Assembly (NCBI RefSeq): GCF_000425505.1
Contig: NZ_KE384392.1
Span: 40,973-104,972, forward strand
Origin: Flavobacterium frigidarium DSM 17623
GTDB taxonomy: Bacteria; Bacteroidota; Bacteroidia; Flavobacteriales; Flavobacteriaceae
DNA: 64,000 nucleotides
Direction of reading: 5' to 3'
Below, piece by piece: positions 38,088-45,437 of this stretch. A model generated the notes under the pieces. It was not told the DNA's origin. It was given only the letters and a program-made list of their open reading frames with translations, and did no database searches. Each line of letters opens with the position of its first letter. The first letter of the stretch is position 1. The translations under genes were made by a program, and so were the position numbers.

Positions 38088-38738
38088 ATTATTGGTAGTA
38101 AAATCTGTTTAGTTATAAGTTGAGAGCTCACTAATTTTCACCAATCACTATTCACTAGAGTCTCATGTTTAAAGTTTAAAGTTGACTTAGAGTGTCTGTA
38201 ATAATCTGTGCTCTCTAGATATTTCCTCTTCACTTTTACCTAATCACTATTCACAAGAGTTTCATGTTTAAAGTTTAAAGTTGACTTAGATTGTCTGTAA
38301 TTATCTGTGCTCTCTATACATTTTCTCTTGACTCTTTCCTCTTCACTTTTCACCAATCACTATTTCTGAGAGTTTCAGGTTTAAAGTTTAAAGTTGACGA
38401 GGATTGTCTGTAGTAATCCGCGCTCTCCATACATTTTCTCTTGGCTCTTTCCTCTCCACTTTTCTCTAATCACTATTCACAAGAGTTTCATGTTTAAAGT
38501 TTAAAGTTGACTTAGATTGTCTGTAGTAATCTGTGCTCTCTAGATATTACCTCTTGACTCTTGACTCTTGGCTCTTGCTTCTTGGCTCTTTCCTCTTGAC
38601 TCTTTCCTCTTGACTCTTCGCTAGCAACTAACAACTAATCACCAATAAAACCTAAATAAAAATCACTTATCCTTTAAATGGCATTATATTTTTTGACACT
38701 TTTGTAGTAACACTTATAACAACACAAACAATAGTAAA
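38088..38738. other. Non-coding region: repeat units R4-R7
   Basis: After the toxin gene comes the 3' half of one unit (about 38120-38166), then four full units (38167-38650) and about 90 bases of leader of the YhcH gene. No gene was seen. Confidence 0.7.
38167..38650 (+). repeat. Degenerate intergenic repeat array, right half (units R4-R7)
   Basis: Units begin at 38167, 38266, 38379 and 38492 (99-113 bases, the last about 160 with extra CTCTTGACT words). The hairpin arms are GGATT/AATCC in R6 (38401-38405, 38415-38419) and AGATT/AATCT in R7; R4 and R5 are less perfect. The unit is the same as in the left half. Confidence 0.85.
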
Positions 38739-39185
38739 ATGATACTAGATAAAATAGGAAATTACAAGCTATACGCAGGCATTACTGAAAGACTTGCAAA
38801 GGGATTTGAATTTATAATAAATAATGATTTGGTTGCCATGGCTTCTGGGACGTATGATATAGAAGACAAAGCAATATTTGCTATTGTTCAAGAGTATGAT
38901 ACTAAGGAGGAAAAAGATTGTGTGTTAGAAGGACACACAAAGTACATTGACATTCAATATATTATTGAGGGTAGCGAATTAATGGGTGTTACGACAAAAA
39001 GAGATCAAAAGGTAGTTACGAGTGACTTAGATAAAGATTATACTTTTTATGAAGGTGAGACGGCGTACATAAAATTAACAGAAGGTATGTTCACGGTATT
39101 TTTTCCAGATGATTTGCATAGACCTTCTGTTCAAGACGGAAAATCTTCTAAAGTTAAAAAAGTAGTGGTGAAAGTTCAGATTTAA
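38739..39185 (+). CDS. YhcH/YjgK/YiaL family protein (DUF386)
   Basis: The 148-residue cupin-like protein shows the family segments GHTKYIDIQYIIEGSELMGV and MFTVFFPDDLHRPSVQDGKS. Members (YhcH, the beta subunit of EbgA) are thought to act on sugars such as sialic acid derivatives, possibly as anomerases, but no sugar genes are nearby here. It is monocistronic, downstream of the repeat array. Confidence 0.9.
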   Translation: MILDKIGNYKLYAGITERLAKGFEFIINNDLVAMASGTYDIEDKAIFAIVQEYDTKEEKDCVLEGHTKYIDIQYIIEGSELMGVTTKRDQKVVTSDLDKDYTFYEGETAYIKLTEGMFTVFFPDDLHRPSVQDGKSSKVKKVVVKVQI

Positions 39186-39338
39186 GGCTTTGTAGCACTT
39201 TGTTTTTTATGCCACGGATTAATAAGAATTAGGAGGATCGGTCTGTTATTATTTTTTAATCTGCGGCATATTTGGTTTTAATACATTCATTGCTAAAGAG
39301 AGATACTATCATTTTAACAATACTTTAATTCATATAAA

Positions 39339-39369
39339 TTGCGCACAATATAATTGTGCGCTATCTTTG
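39339..39369 (+). promoter_or_regulatory. ohrR promoter with operator palindrome
   Basis: TTG (39339-39341), 20 bases, then TATCTTTG (39362-39369) form a full Bacteroidota promoter. A perfect palindrome, GCGCACAAT (39341-39349) / ATTGTGCGC (39353-39361) with centre ATA, fills the spacer. This is the expected place for an OhrR operator. Confidence 0.85.
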
Positions 39370-39387
39370 TACTCTGAAATAGAAACT

Positions 39388-39813
39388 ATGAAAGATCATT
39401 TACATCTTAACGAGCAACTCTGTTTTCCAGTTTACGTTTTTGCTAAGGAGATTATTAATCAATACCGTCCTTTGCTAGACGAGCTGGAGCTTACTTATCC
39501 ACAGTATTTGGTCATGTTGGTTTTGTGGGAGCAAGACAAGCAAACGGTAAATCAACTAGGGGAGAAGTTAAAATTAGATAGTGGTACTTTGACACCTTTA
39601 CTAAAGCGAATGGAGCAAAAAGAGTTTGTTTCTCGTGTACGAAGTACAATCGATGAGCGATCGGTGAATATTAGCTTGACCGAAAAAGGCAAATCTTTAC
39701 GTGAGCAAGCACAAGCGATACCGCAGAAAATGGTGGCTTCGATGGGAATTTCAACAGAAGATTTAGAGAGTTTAAAAAATATTATACACAAAATAACAAA
39801 TACAAGAAAATGA
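39388..39813 (+). CDS. ohrR: OhrR-type MarR regulator of organic peroxide response
   Basis: I start at ATG 39388 (141 residues); a TTG at 39367 is part of the promoter. The N-terminal HLNEQLCFPVYVFAKEI matches OhrR, whose peroxide-sensing cysteine is here Cys12. The winged helix is QTVNQLGEKLKLDSGTLTPL with LKRMEQKEFVSRVR and DERSVNISLT. It overlaps ohr by 4 bases (ATGA). Oxidation of Cys12 by organic hydroperoxides should release the palindromic operator and induce ohrR-ohr. No second conserved Cys is seen, so the 1-Cys mechanism is likely. Confidence 0.93.
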   Translation: MKDHLHLNEQLCFPVYVFAKEIINQYRPLLDELELTYPQYLVMLVLWEQDKQTVNQLGEKLKLDSGTLTPLLKRMEQKEFVSRVRSTIDERSVNISLTEKGKSLREQAQAIPQKMVASMGISTEDLESLKNIIHKITNTRK

Positions 39814-40232
39814 AAACATTATATACAACTCAAGCTACCGCAACAGGTGGTAGAAACGGACAAGTGAAAAGTGAAAACGGAGTGCTAGAGGTAGAAGTAA
39901 GACACCCAAAAGCATTAGGTGGAGCTAACGAAGATTTTGCCAACCCAGAGATGCTTTTTGCTGCTGGATATTCAGCTTGTTTTGATAGCGCTTTAAATTT
40001 GGTTATCAAAAATGAAAAAATAACTACAGGTGAAACCACAGTTTCTGCAAAAGTTAGTATTGGACAAAATGATGCAGGAGGTTTTGGATTAGAGGCAGAA
40101 TTACATGCAAATATTCCAGGTGTTACTATGGAAGTAGCGCAGGATTTAATCGAAAAGGCACACAATGTTTGTCCGTATTCTAATGCGACAAGAGGGAATA
40201 TGCCTGTGAAATTAACAGTTTCAAACGACTAA
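39810..40232 (+). CDS. ohr: Organic hydroperoxide resistance protein (Ohr, OsmC superfamily)
   Basis: The 140-residue protein reduces organic peroxides with a lipoyl-dependent Cys pair. The peroxidatic Cys lies in AAGYSACFDSAL (about residue 57), the second in KAHNVCPYSNAT (about 121), and the start LYTTQATATGGRNGQVKSEN is typical of Ohr. It is coupled to ohrR and followed 29 bases later by a nitroreductase-family gene, which may share the transcript. Confidence 0.96.
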   Translation: MKTLYTTQATATGGRNGQVKSENGVLEVEVRHPKALGGANEDFANPEMLFAAGYSACFDSALNLVIKNEKITTGETTVSAKVSIGQNDAGGFGLEAELHANIPGVTMEVAQDLIEKAHNVCPYSNATRGNMPVKLTVSND

Positions 40233-40261
40233 TAACAATAATCAATTTTTAAAATAAAAGA

Positions 40262-40897
40262 ATGGCTTTAATAGAAGATTTAAACTGGAGACATGCTGTA
40301 AAAGCATACGACGCTACAAAAAAAGTAAGCAAGCAAGACATTGATAAAATTGTTGAAGCGGCTCGCTTAGCACCAACTTCATCAGGATTACAAGCCTTTC
40401 AAGTTCTTGTAGTTGAGAATCAAGAATTGAAAGAAAAATTAGTAAAAGGAGCGTTGAACCCAGAGTGCATGAGAGACTGTTCGCATGTAATTATTTTTGC
40501 AGGATGGGATCGTTATACTGAAGAGCGTATCGATAAAGTATACAATCACACTACTGATGTTCGTGGTTTAGAAAGAGGACGTTTCAGCAGTTATACTGAC
40601 ATGTTGAAAAAAATGTACTTAGCACAATCAGCTGAAGAGAATTTTGCTCACATCGCACGTCAAACATACATCGCACTTGGACTTTCATTAGCACAAGCAG
40701 CCGAATTAAGAGTAGACAGTACACCAGTGGAAGGTTTTGATAACAGCGTTGTAGACGAAATATTAGAACTTGACAAATTAGGATTAAAAAGTGTTTCTCT
40801 AATGTACGTAGGTTATGCAGATGCTCCAAACGACTGGATTGGACAAATGAAAAAAGTAAGAACTCCAACAGAAGAATTTGTTGTAGAATTTAAATAA
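40262..40897 (+). CDS. Nitroreductase-family NAD(P)H-dependent oxidoreductase
   Basis: The 211-residue FMN enzyme has the NfsB-like N-terminus (WRHAVKAYDATKKVSKQDID), an FMN phosphate site in ARLAPTSSGLQAFQV, and a C-terminal VGYADAPNDWIGQMKKVR. The substrate (nitroaromatic, quinone or flavin) is unknown. It follows ohr by 29 bases and ends at a clear terminator, so ohrR-ohr-nitroreductase is probably one peroxide-induced operon. Confidence 0.93.
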   Translation: MALIEDLNWRHAVKAYDATKKVSKQDIDKIVEAARLAPTSSGLQAFQVLVVENQELKEKLVKGALNPECMRDCSHVIIFAGWDRYTEERIDKVYNHTTDVRGLERGRFSSYTDMLKKMYLAQSAEENFAHIARQTYIALGLSLAQAAELRVDSTPVEGFDNSVVDEILELDKLGLKSVSLMYVGYADAPNDWIGQMKKVRTPTEEFVVEFK

Positions 40898-40932
40898 GAA
40901 ATAATCTCAACAATTATTTTTATCGAAATAGT

Positions 40933-40975
40933 AAAAAGTCCAAATCAAATTTATTTTTGATTTGGGCTTTTTCGC
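40933..40975 (+). terminator. Terminator of ohrR-ohr-nitroreductase operon
   Basis: Arms AAAGTCCAAATCAAA and TTTGATTTGGGCTTT pair with one G-T wobble and are followed by TT. The hairpin lies 36 bases past the stop. Confidence 0.85.
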
Positions 40976-41248
40976 TTTAACTATTTATTGAAAATCATTT
41001 TTTTTAAGATTTTTCTCTGAAAAGTAAATTAATTAAAGCTATATTTGAAAACCACGTAGAACAAAATTAATCCACAATAAATAGAGAGTACACTTTCTTT
41101 TTGTTGTGGATTTTTGTTTTGTGGTAGGAAATCTATTTAACTGCGAGTTTACCGTTAAATTGGAAAAAGGATTATACAATGTTATTAGAATTACATCATG
41201 AACTATTTTTTTACGGTAAGGTGGTGTTATCAAATAAAAATAGAGATA

Positions 41249-41316
41249 TTTCTAACAAATATCTTGAACACATTTATTTTACATTATTAAACTTTCAAAA
41301 TTTCTAACGTTAGAAA
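41249..41316. promoter_or_regulatory. Palindrome and half-site upstream of the nuclease gene
   Basis: TTTCTAACGTTAGAAA (41301-41316) is a perfect 16-base palindrome, 36 bases before the ATG at 41352. A further TTTCTAAC half-site lies at 41249-41256. Placement suggests an operator, but no regulator gene is adjacent. Confidence 0.45.
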
Positions 41317-41351
41317 GCATCTAATAAGTAATCGTAAGTATAAGTACAGTT

Positions 41352-42971
41352 ATGAATAAAGTAGAAATTATTGACAGATTAAATGAGATCACAAAATCAT
41401 ATTCTTTTATATATGTCTTATCACAAATTGTTATACGAGACTTCTGTGGACCCATTGAGGTACTATTTTCAAAGAATAATTCAGATCATCTTAATCACAA
41501 AGAGTTCGCATTTCTAATTGGATTATGGATTAAAAATGTGGATAGAACAATTTTATATGAGGATGATAAGCATGATGAAGTTTTTGAGGAAATTTATATT
41601 TTAATGAATAATCTGCATTTAACATTTTTTGATGAAATTGATTTTAATTTAGGAGCAGGTAGCAAATTACAGGACCAACTAGTAACTGGAAAAATGTTTC
41701 AAGAAACGATGTTTTATTCTGGAAGTGGAGCCTATGATATCCAATATAAAGAAACTGCCATTTACAAATATAAATATGATAGAGATTGGATATTTAAAAA
41801 TAAAGGCTTTGAAGTAAGTTCATTCTCTAAATTTTATGATAATATTAAAAATAAACTTCAAGAAAAATTAAATTCAAGAAGTTTTAGAAAAAAAAATTTT
41901 GATAAGAACTATATAGTAGATATTTTTTCACTCAATGAAAAAGAAATTGTAAATAATAATTCTGATTTTAAATTTATTTTGAATGCACTTTCCATTGATA
42001 TTAAATTATTAAATAACCGATCATTTAATAATTTAGGAGATTTTAATGTTTACAGCGAACGGCCCATAATTAAAATTGATAAAGATGTCTTTTATATTCC
42101 AAGCTGTTTTGCTGTATCAGAATCAATGTACGAAAGTCCATTCTACTGGATGCAAAGTGATCAAAAATATTTAAGCAAAGTACAATATAATAGAGGAAAA
42201 GTTGCTGAGGAATTAACCCGCAATATTTTAAAACCATTATTTGGTACAGATAATATTTATCACAATCTTCTAATTAATAAAACAAAGAATAATCAGATAG
42301 GGGAGATAGATATCCTAGCAATACAAGATACAAGAGGGATAATTTTTCAAATAAAATCCAAAAAGCTCACGGAACTATTAAAAAATGGTAATATTGAATC
42401 TATAAAAAACGATTTTGTTAAAGCTGTTGAAAACGCATATGATCAAGGTATTAATTGTAGAAAATATCTTGAAAATTATAAAGACTATAAATTTCCTCAA
42501 GAGAATGAAATATTTATAAATCGTATAAGTGGTATAACTGAATATAATATTGTCACTATCGTGTTGGATGATTACCCCGCAATTACGCATCAAGTGCATA
42601 TTTTTCTCGGACACAAAGCATCTGAATTACCCGTAGCAATTAATATTTTTGACTTAGAAATACTTGCAAAATATCTACCTAAAGCAGAACTTTTTATAGA
42701 TTATATTTCAAGAAGAACAAAGTACAGTAAATTTTACAAAGCTGAAAATGAAATTGCTTATTTAGGATTCCATCTAAGAAAAGGTTTAAATAATGCGGGC
42801 GGATATCATATAGCTTTAGATGAAAGCTGGGCACAATCTATAGATGTACAGTATTATAATGAGATGTATCAGAAAAAAACAGATAACCACAGTGCTAAGA
42901 AAATGCCAAGAAATGGACCATGTTATTGTAATAGCGGTTTAAAATATAAAAAATGTCATGGGAAAAATTAA
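41352..42971 (+). CDS. Putative PD-(D/E)XK nuclease with C-terminal SEC-C zinc motif
   Basis: The 539-residue protein has no signal or membrane segment. The middle (residues about 280-340) carries RGKVAEELTRNIL, then GEIDILA (Asp321) and IIFQIKSKK (Lys335), the E...D...xxK layout of a PD-(D/E)XK or NERD-like nuclease. Residues 521-539 end in PRNGPCYCNSGLKYKKCHGK, a SEC-C motif (CxC, CH). The first 270 residues are not recognised. The gene is visibly more A/T-rich than neighbouring housekeeping genes, which hints at transfer. A palindrome precedes it. Mobile-element control or defence is possible but unproven. Confidence 0.65.
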   Translation: MNKVEIIDRLNEITKSYSFIYVLSQIVIRDFCGPIEVLFSKNNSDHLNHKEFAFLIGLWIKNVDRTILYEDDKHDEVFEEIYILMNNLHLTFFDEIDFNLGAGSKLQDQLVTGKMFQETMFYSGSGAYDIQYKETAIYKYKYDRDWIFKNKGFEVSSFSKFYDNIKNKLQEKLNSRSFRKKNFDKNYIVDIFSLNEKEIVNNNSDFKFILNALSIDIKLLNNRSFNNLGDFNVYSERPIIKIDKDVFYIPSCFAVSESMYESPFYWMQSDQKYLSKVQYNRGKVAEELTRNILKPLFGTDNIYHNLLINKTKNNQIGEIDILAIQDTRGIIFQIKSKKLTELLKNGNIESIKNDFVKAVENAYDQGINCRKYLENYKDYKFPQENEIFINRISGITEYNIVTIVLDDYPAITHQVHIFLGHKASELPVAINIFDLEILAKYLPKAELFIDYISRRTKYSKFYKAENEIAYLGFHLRKGLNNAGGYHIALDESWAQSIDVQYYNEMYQKKTDNHSAKKMPRNGPCYCNSGLKYKKCHGKN

Positions 42972-43115
42972 AAGTATTTAATAGCAAATTATGCAAAACA
43001 CGGTAATTCATTAAATTCAAATTTTCAAATAGAAAAAAACATTGTTAATTACGCTAATAACTGTTTGCAAATTTTTTCACAACATCAATCTTTTTATTAA
43101 TAATTAAAAAATATC

Positions 43116-43802
43116 ATGATTAACATTGAAAATATCGTTAGAGATAGCGTAAATAAGCTTTGGAGCGAATTCAGCAATGAGGAATTCTGTAAATACTCAC
43201 CACACTCCATCGCAGAGGTTCCAGAAGAAGGGTTAATATTCATTGGACTTAATCCTTCTATGATTGAGAAGGTGCGTCTAAGATTAGTTGAAAAGAATGA
43301 TATAAATTGTGAATTCCATAAGTTGAATAGTGATGTAGATAAAGAATATAGGTATTTCAAAAAGTTTTTTGAAGTTGGTGAAACGACTAATTTGAAATGG
43401 GGACATATCGATGTGCTATTTAATAGAGAAACAAATCAAGGAAGAGTAAAAAGTTTAATTAGCTCGGTACGTGGAAAACAATTTATTGAAAGACAATGCA
43501 AAATAACCCGTCAAGTTCTTGATGAATTGATTGATGAAAACAGACCCAGAATTTTTGTAGTTACAAATTCGTTTGCCAGAGAACTGTTGGGTACATTTAG
43601 GGCTGAAGAAGAAGAATCAAAAGCAAATGCGAGCTGGATTGGATTAGACTTCGTTTGGAATGAAAGTTTAGGTACTTATTTCTATAAAAACAATCCATTT
43701 TTCTTTAGTAGTATGTTGACTGGCCAAAGAGCATTAGATAATGGGTCTTTCAAAAGATTGGTTTGGCACATAAATCAAGTGAAAAAATCAGTCTGTCAAT
43801 AA
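43116..43802 (+). CDS. Unknown protein, possibly uracil-DNA-glycosylase-like fold
   Basis: The 228-residue protein has EEGLIFIGLNPSMIEKVRLR near residue 40, which resembles the GxNPS motif 1 of UDG-superfamily enzymes. A later FFFSSMLTGQRALDNGSF near 195-212 sits where a C-terminal motif would be expected. RPRIFVVTNSFARELL (about 150-165) resembles the core strand and helix of that fold. This is a weak match and the family is not certain. It follows the nuclease gene by 144 bases on the same strand; a bidirectional terminator closes the region. Confidence 0.45.
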   Translation: MINIENIVRDSVNKLWSEFSNEEFCKYSPHSIAEVPEEGLIFIGLNPSMIEKVRLRLVEKNDINCEFHKLNSDVDKEYRYFKKFFEVGETTNLKWGHIDVLFNRETNQGRVKSLISSVRGKQFIERQCKITRQVLDELIDENRPRIFVVTNSFARELLGTFRAEEEESKANASWIGLDFVWNESLGTYFYKNNPFFFSSMLTGQRALDNGSFKRLVWHINQVKKSVCQ

Positions 43803-43956
43803 ACAAGAATTAATACGTTACCTTTTTTTAGGATAATTAGATTTTAAATATGATGTATTTCTGTCTTTTAAACACTGGAAGAATATATCTCTGAAAGAAA
43901 TAATAGCTTTCAACTATTAGAAAAAAGCAGTCCGAAAATTTCTATATAACCCACCA

Positions 43957-43995
43957 AAAAAAGCCCTTAAACAAATGCTGTTTAAGGGCTTTTCA
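43957..43995. terminator. Bidirectional terminator between accessory pair and efflux operon 2
   Basis: A 15-bp perfect stem AAAAGCCCTTAAACA (43959-43973) / TGTTTAAGGGCTTTT (43979-43993) is flanked by A-rich and T-rich sides. It terminates the minus-strand efflux operon ending at 44037 and possibly plus-strand transcripts. Confidence 0.92.
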
Positions 43996-44036
43996 AAATT
44001 AAAATTACCTAAATAATTCCGGTACAGAATTACTGT

Positions 44037-45437
44037 TTACTGCCATCCACCACCTAAGGCTCTGTACAATTGTATTACTGCTTTGTATTGCTGGAACTTG
44101 TTGTCAACCAAACTTAATTTGGCATTCAAAGCGTCATTTTTAGACGTCAATACCTCTAAATAGTTTGCTAAACCGTAAGTCAATAACTCATCAGAGAAGT
44201 CAGCTGCTTTTGTCAAAGCGTCTGCTTGTTTTTGACGAATAGAGAATTTATAGGTTTCGTTATTGTATTGTGCTAAAGCGTCTGATACTTCTTTACCCGC
44301 AGTCAAAAGCGATTGCTCAAATTGCAAATACGCTTTCTCTTGATTTGCTTGCGCCACTTCGTATCTCGTTCTTACTTGACGTTGATTAAAAATAGGTTGT
44401 GTTAAACCTGTGATTACGCTTGCAAAAATTGAGTTGGCACTAAACCATTCTTTCAACTGAATACTTTGCAATCCACCTGTAGCGGTAATTTTTAAACTTG
44501 GATAAAAACCACTTTTGGCAACATTTGTCATTTCGAAATTATTGATCAAGTTATACTCTGCAGCAATTACATCGGGACGGTTGCGCAATAAATTTGCAGG
44601 AACACCTAAGGTAATTTCCGGTAGTGCATTTTGAGCATCAAAAGTAGAACGCTCAATTTTAGTTGAAGGCTCTCCTAATAACGTACTCATCATATTCTCT
44701 AGAATGATCACATTATTTTTTAAATCTGCAATGATCAATTCAGTCGCATATTTTTGCGCTTCGGTTTGTTTTACACCAACTTCGGTAACATTTCCAGCTT
44801 GTTTTAAAGCTAGAATGGTTTCTACACTTTCGTTACGGTTAATCAAACTCTCCTCAGCTACTTTTATTTGCGCATCGACAGATAATAGTTGGAAATAAGT
44901 AGAAGCTATATTAGCGATAAGCTGTGTTTTGATGGCTTGATTCACTGCAGTAGTTTGAAAGTAAGCCGCATTTGTAGCACGCTTATTACTTCTAATTTTA
45001 CCCCAGATATCAGCTTCCCAAGAGAGCGAACCGTAAATTTGGTATTGATCAACATCTAAGTCTCTCAAGAATGTACCAGATTGACTGTTTTTAGAAATTT
45101 TATTGTGCGTCCAATCAGTAGAGGCAGAGAGCGACGGAAAATAACCTGCTTCACCTTGCTTCATTGTTGCTTGAGCCGCTGCAATATTTTGCATTGCGAT
45201 ACGAACATCTAGATTATTCTGTAATCCTTTTGTAATGTATCCTTGCAATAAAGGATCTGTAAACATTTTATCCCAAGAAACGTTTGCTAATGAAGTAGAG
45301 TCAGACGACACTACTTCATTGCGGTATAAATTTTCAGTTTTTAATTCGGGACGTTGGTAATCTTTAGCAACAAAACACGATTGTAACAGTGTTGCTGTAA
45401 CTCCTAGGAGTGCGATTCTATATACTTTATTTTTCAT
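44037..45437 (-). CDS. NodT/TolC-family outer membrane lipoprotein (efflux system 2)
   Basis: The 466-residue outer membrane factor begins MKNKVYRIALLGVTATLLQS with lipobox LLQSC (Cys21), typical of NodT-type channels. Two OEP repeats follow. RNRPDVIAAEYNLI and IGL-like turn regions are family-typical; the C-terminus ends LYRALGGGW. It overlaps the pump gene by 11 bases and is the last gene of a four-gene operon. Confidence 0.94.
   Translation of the reverse strand: MKNKVYRIALLGVTATLLQSCFVAKDYQRPELKTENLYRNEVVSSDSTSLANVSWDKMFTDPLLQGYITKGLQNNLDVRIAMQNIAAAQATMKQGEAGYFPSLSASTDWTHNKISKNSQSGTFLRDLDVDQYQIYGSLSWEADIWGKIRSNKRATNAAYFQTTAVNQAIKTQLIANIASTYFQLLSVDAQIKVAEESLINRNESVETILALKQAGNVTEVGVKQTEAQKYATELIIADLKNNVIILENMMSTLLGEPSTKIERSTFDAQNALPEITLGVPANLLRNRPDVIAAEYNLINNFEMTNVAKSGFYPSLKITATGGLQSIQLKEWFSANSIFASVITGLTQPIFNQRQVRTRYEVAQANQEKAYLQFEQSLLTAGKEVSDALAQYNNETYKFSIRQKQADALTKAADFSDELLTYGLANYLEVLTSKNDALNAKLSLVDNKFQQYKAVIQLYRALGGGWQ

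Larger units (their letters stand above)
40898..41351. other. Intergenic region with two hairpins and a palindrome
   Basis: It contains the nitroreductase terminator (40933-40975), a second hairpin with arms AATCCACAA / TTGTGGATT (41069-41077 and 41104-41112) followed by TTTTT, and the palindrome TTTCTAACGTTAGAAA (41301-41316). No gene was seen. Confidence 0.65.

Noticed and set aside
37106..38650. CRISPR array
   Set aside because: Units are long, degenerate, with no constant short repeat and no unique spacers, and there are no cas genes.
39367..39387. TTG start for ohrR
   Set aside because: The TTG is the end of the TATCTTTG promoter element.
41039..41233. 64-codon minus-strand frame
   Set aside because: It covers a terminator-like hairpin and shows no recognisable protein pattern.
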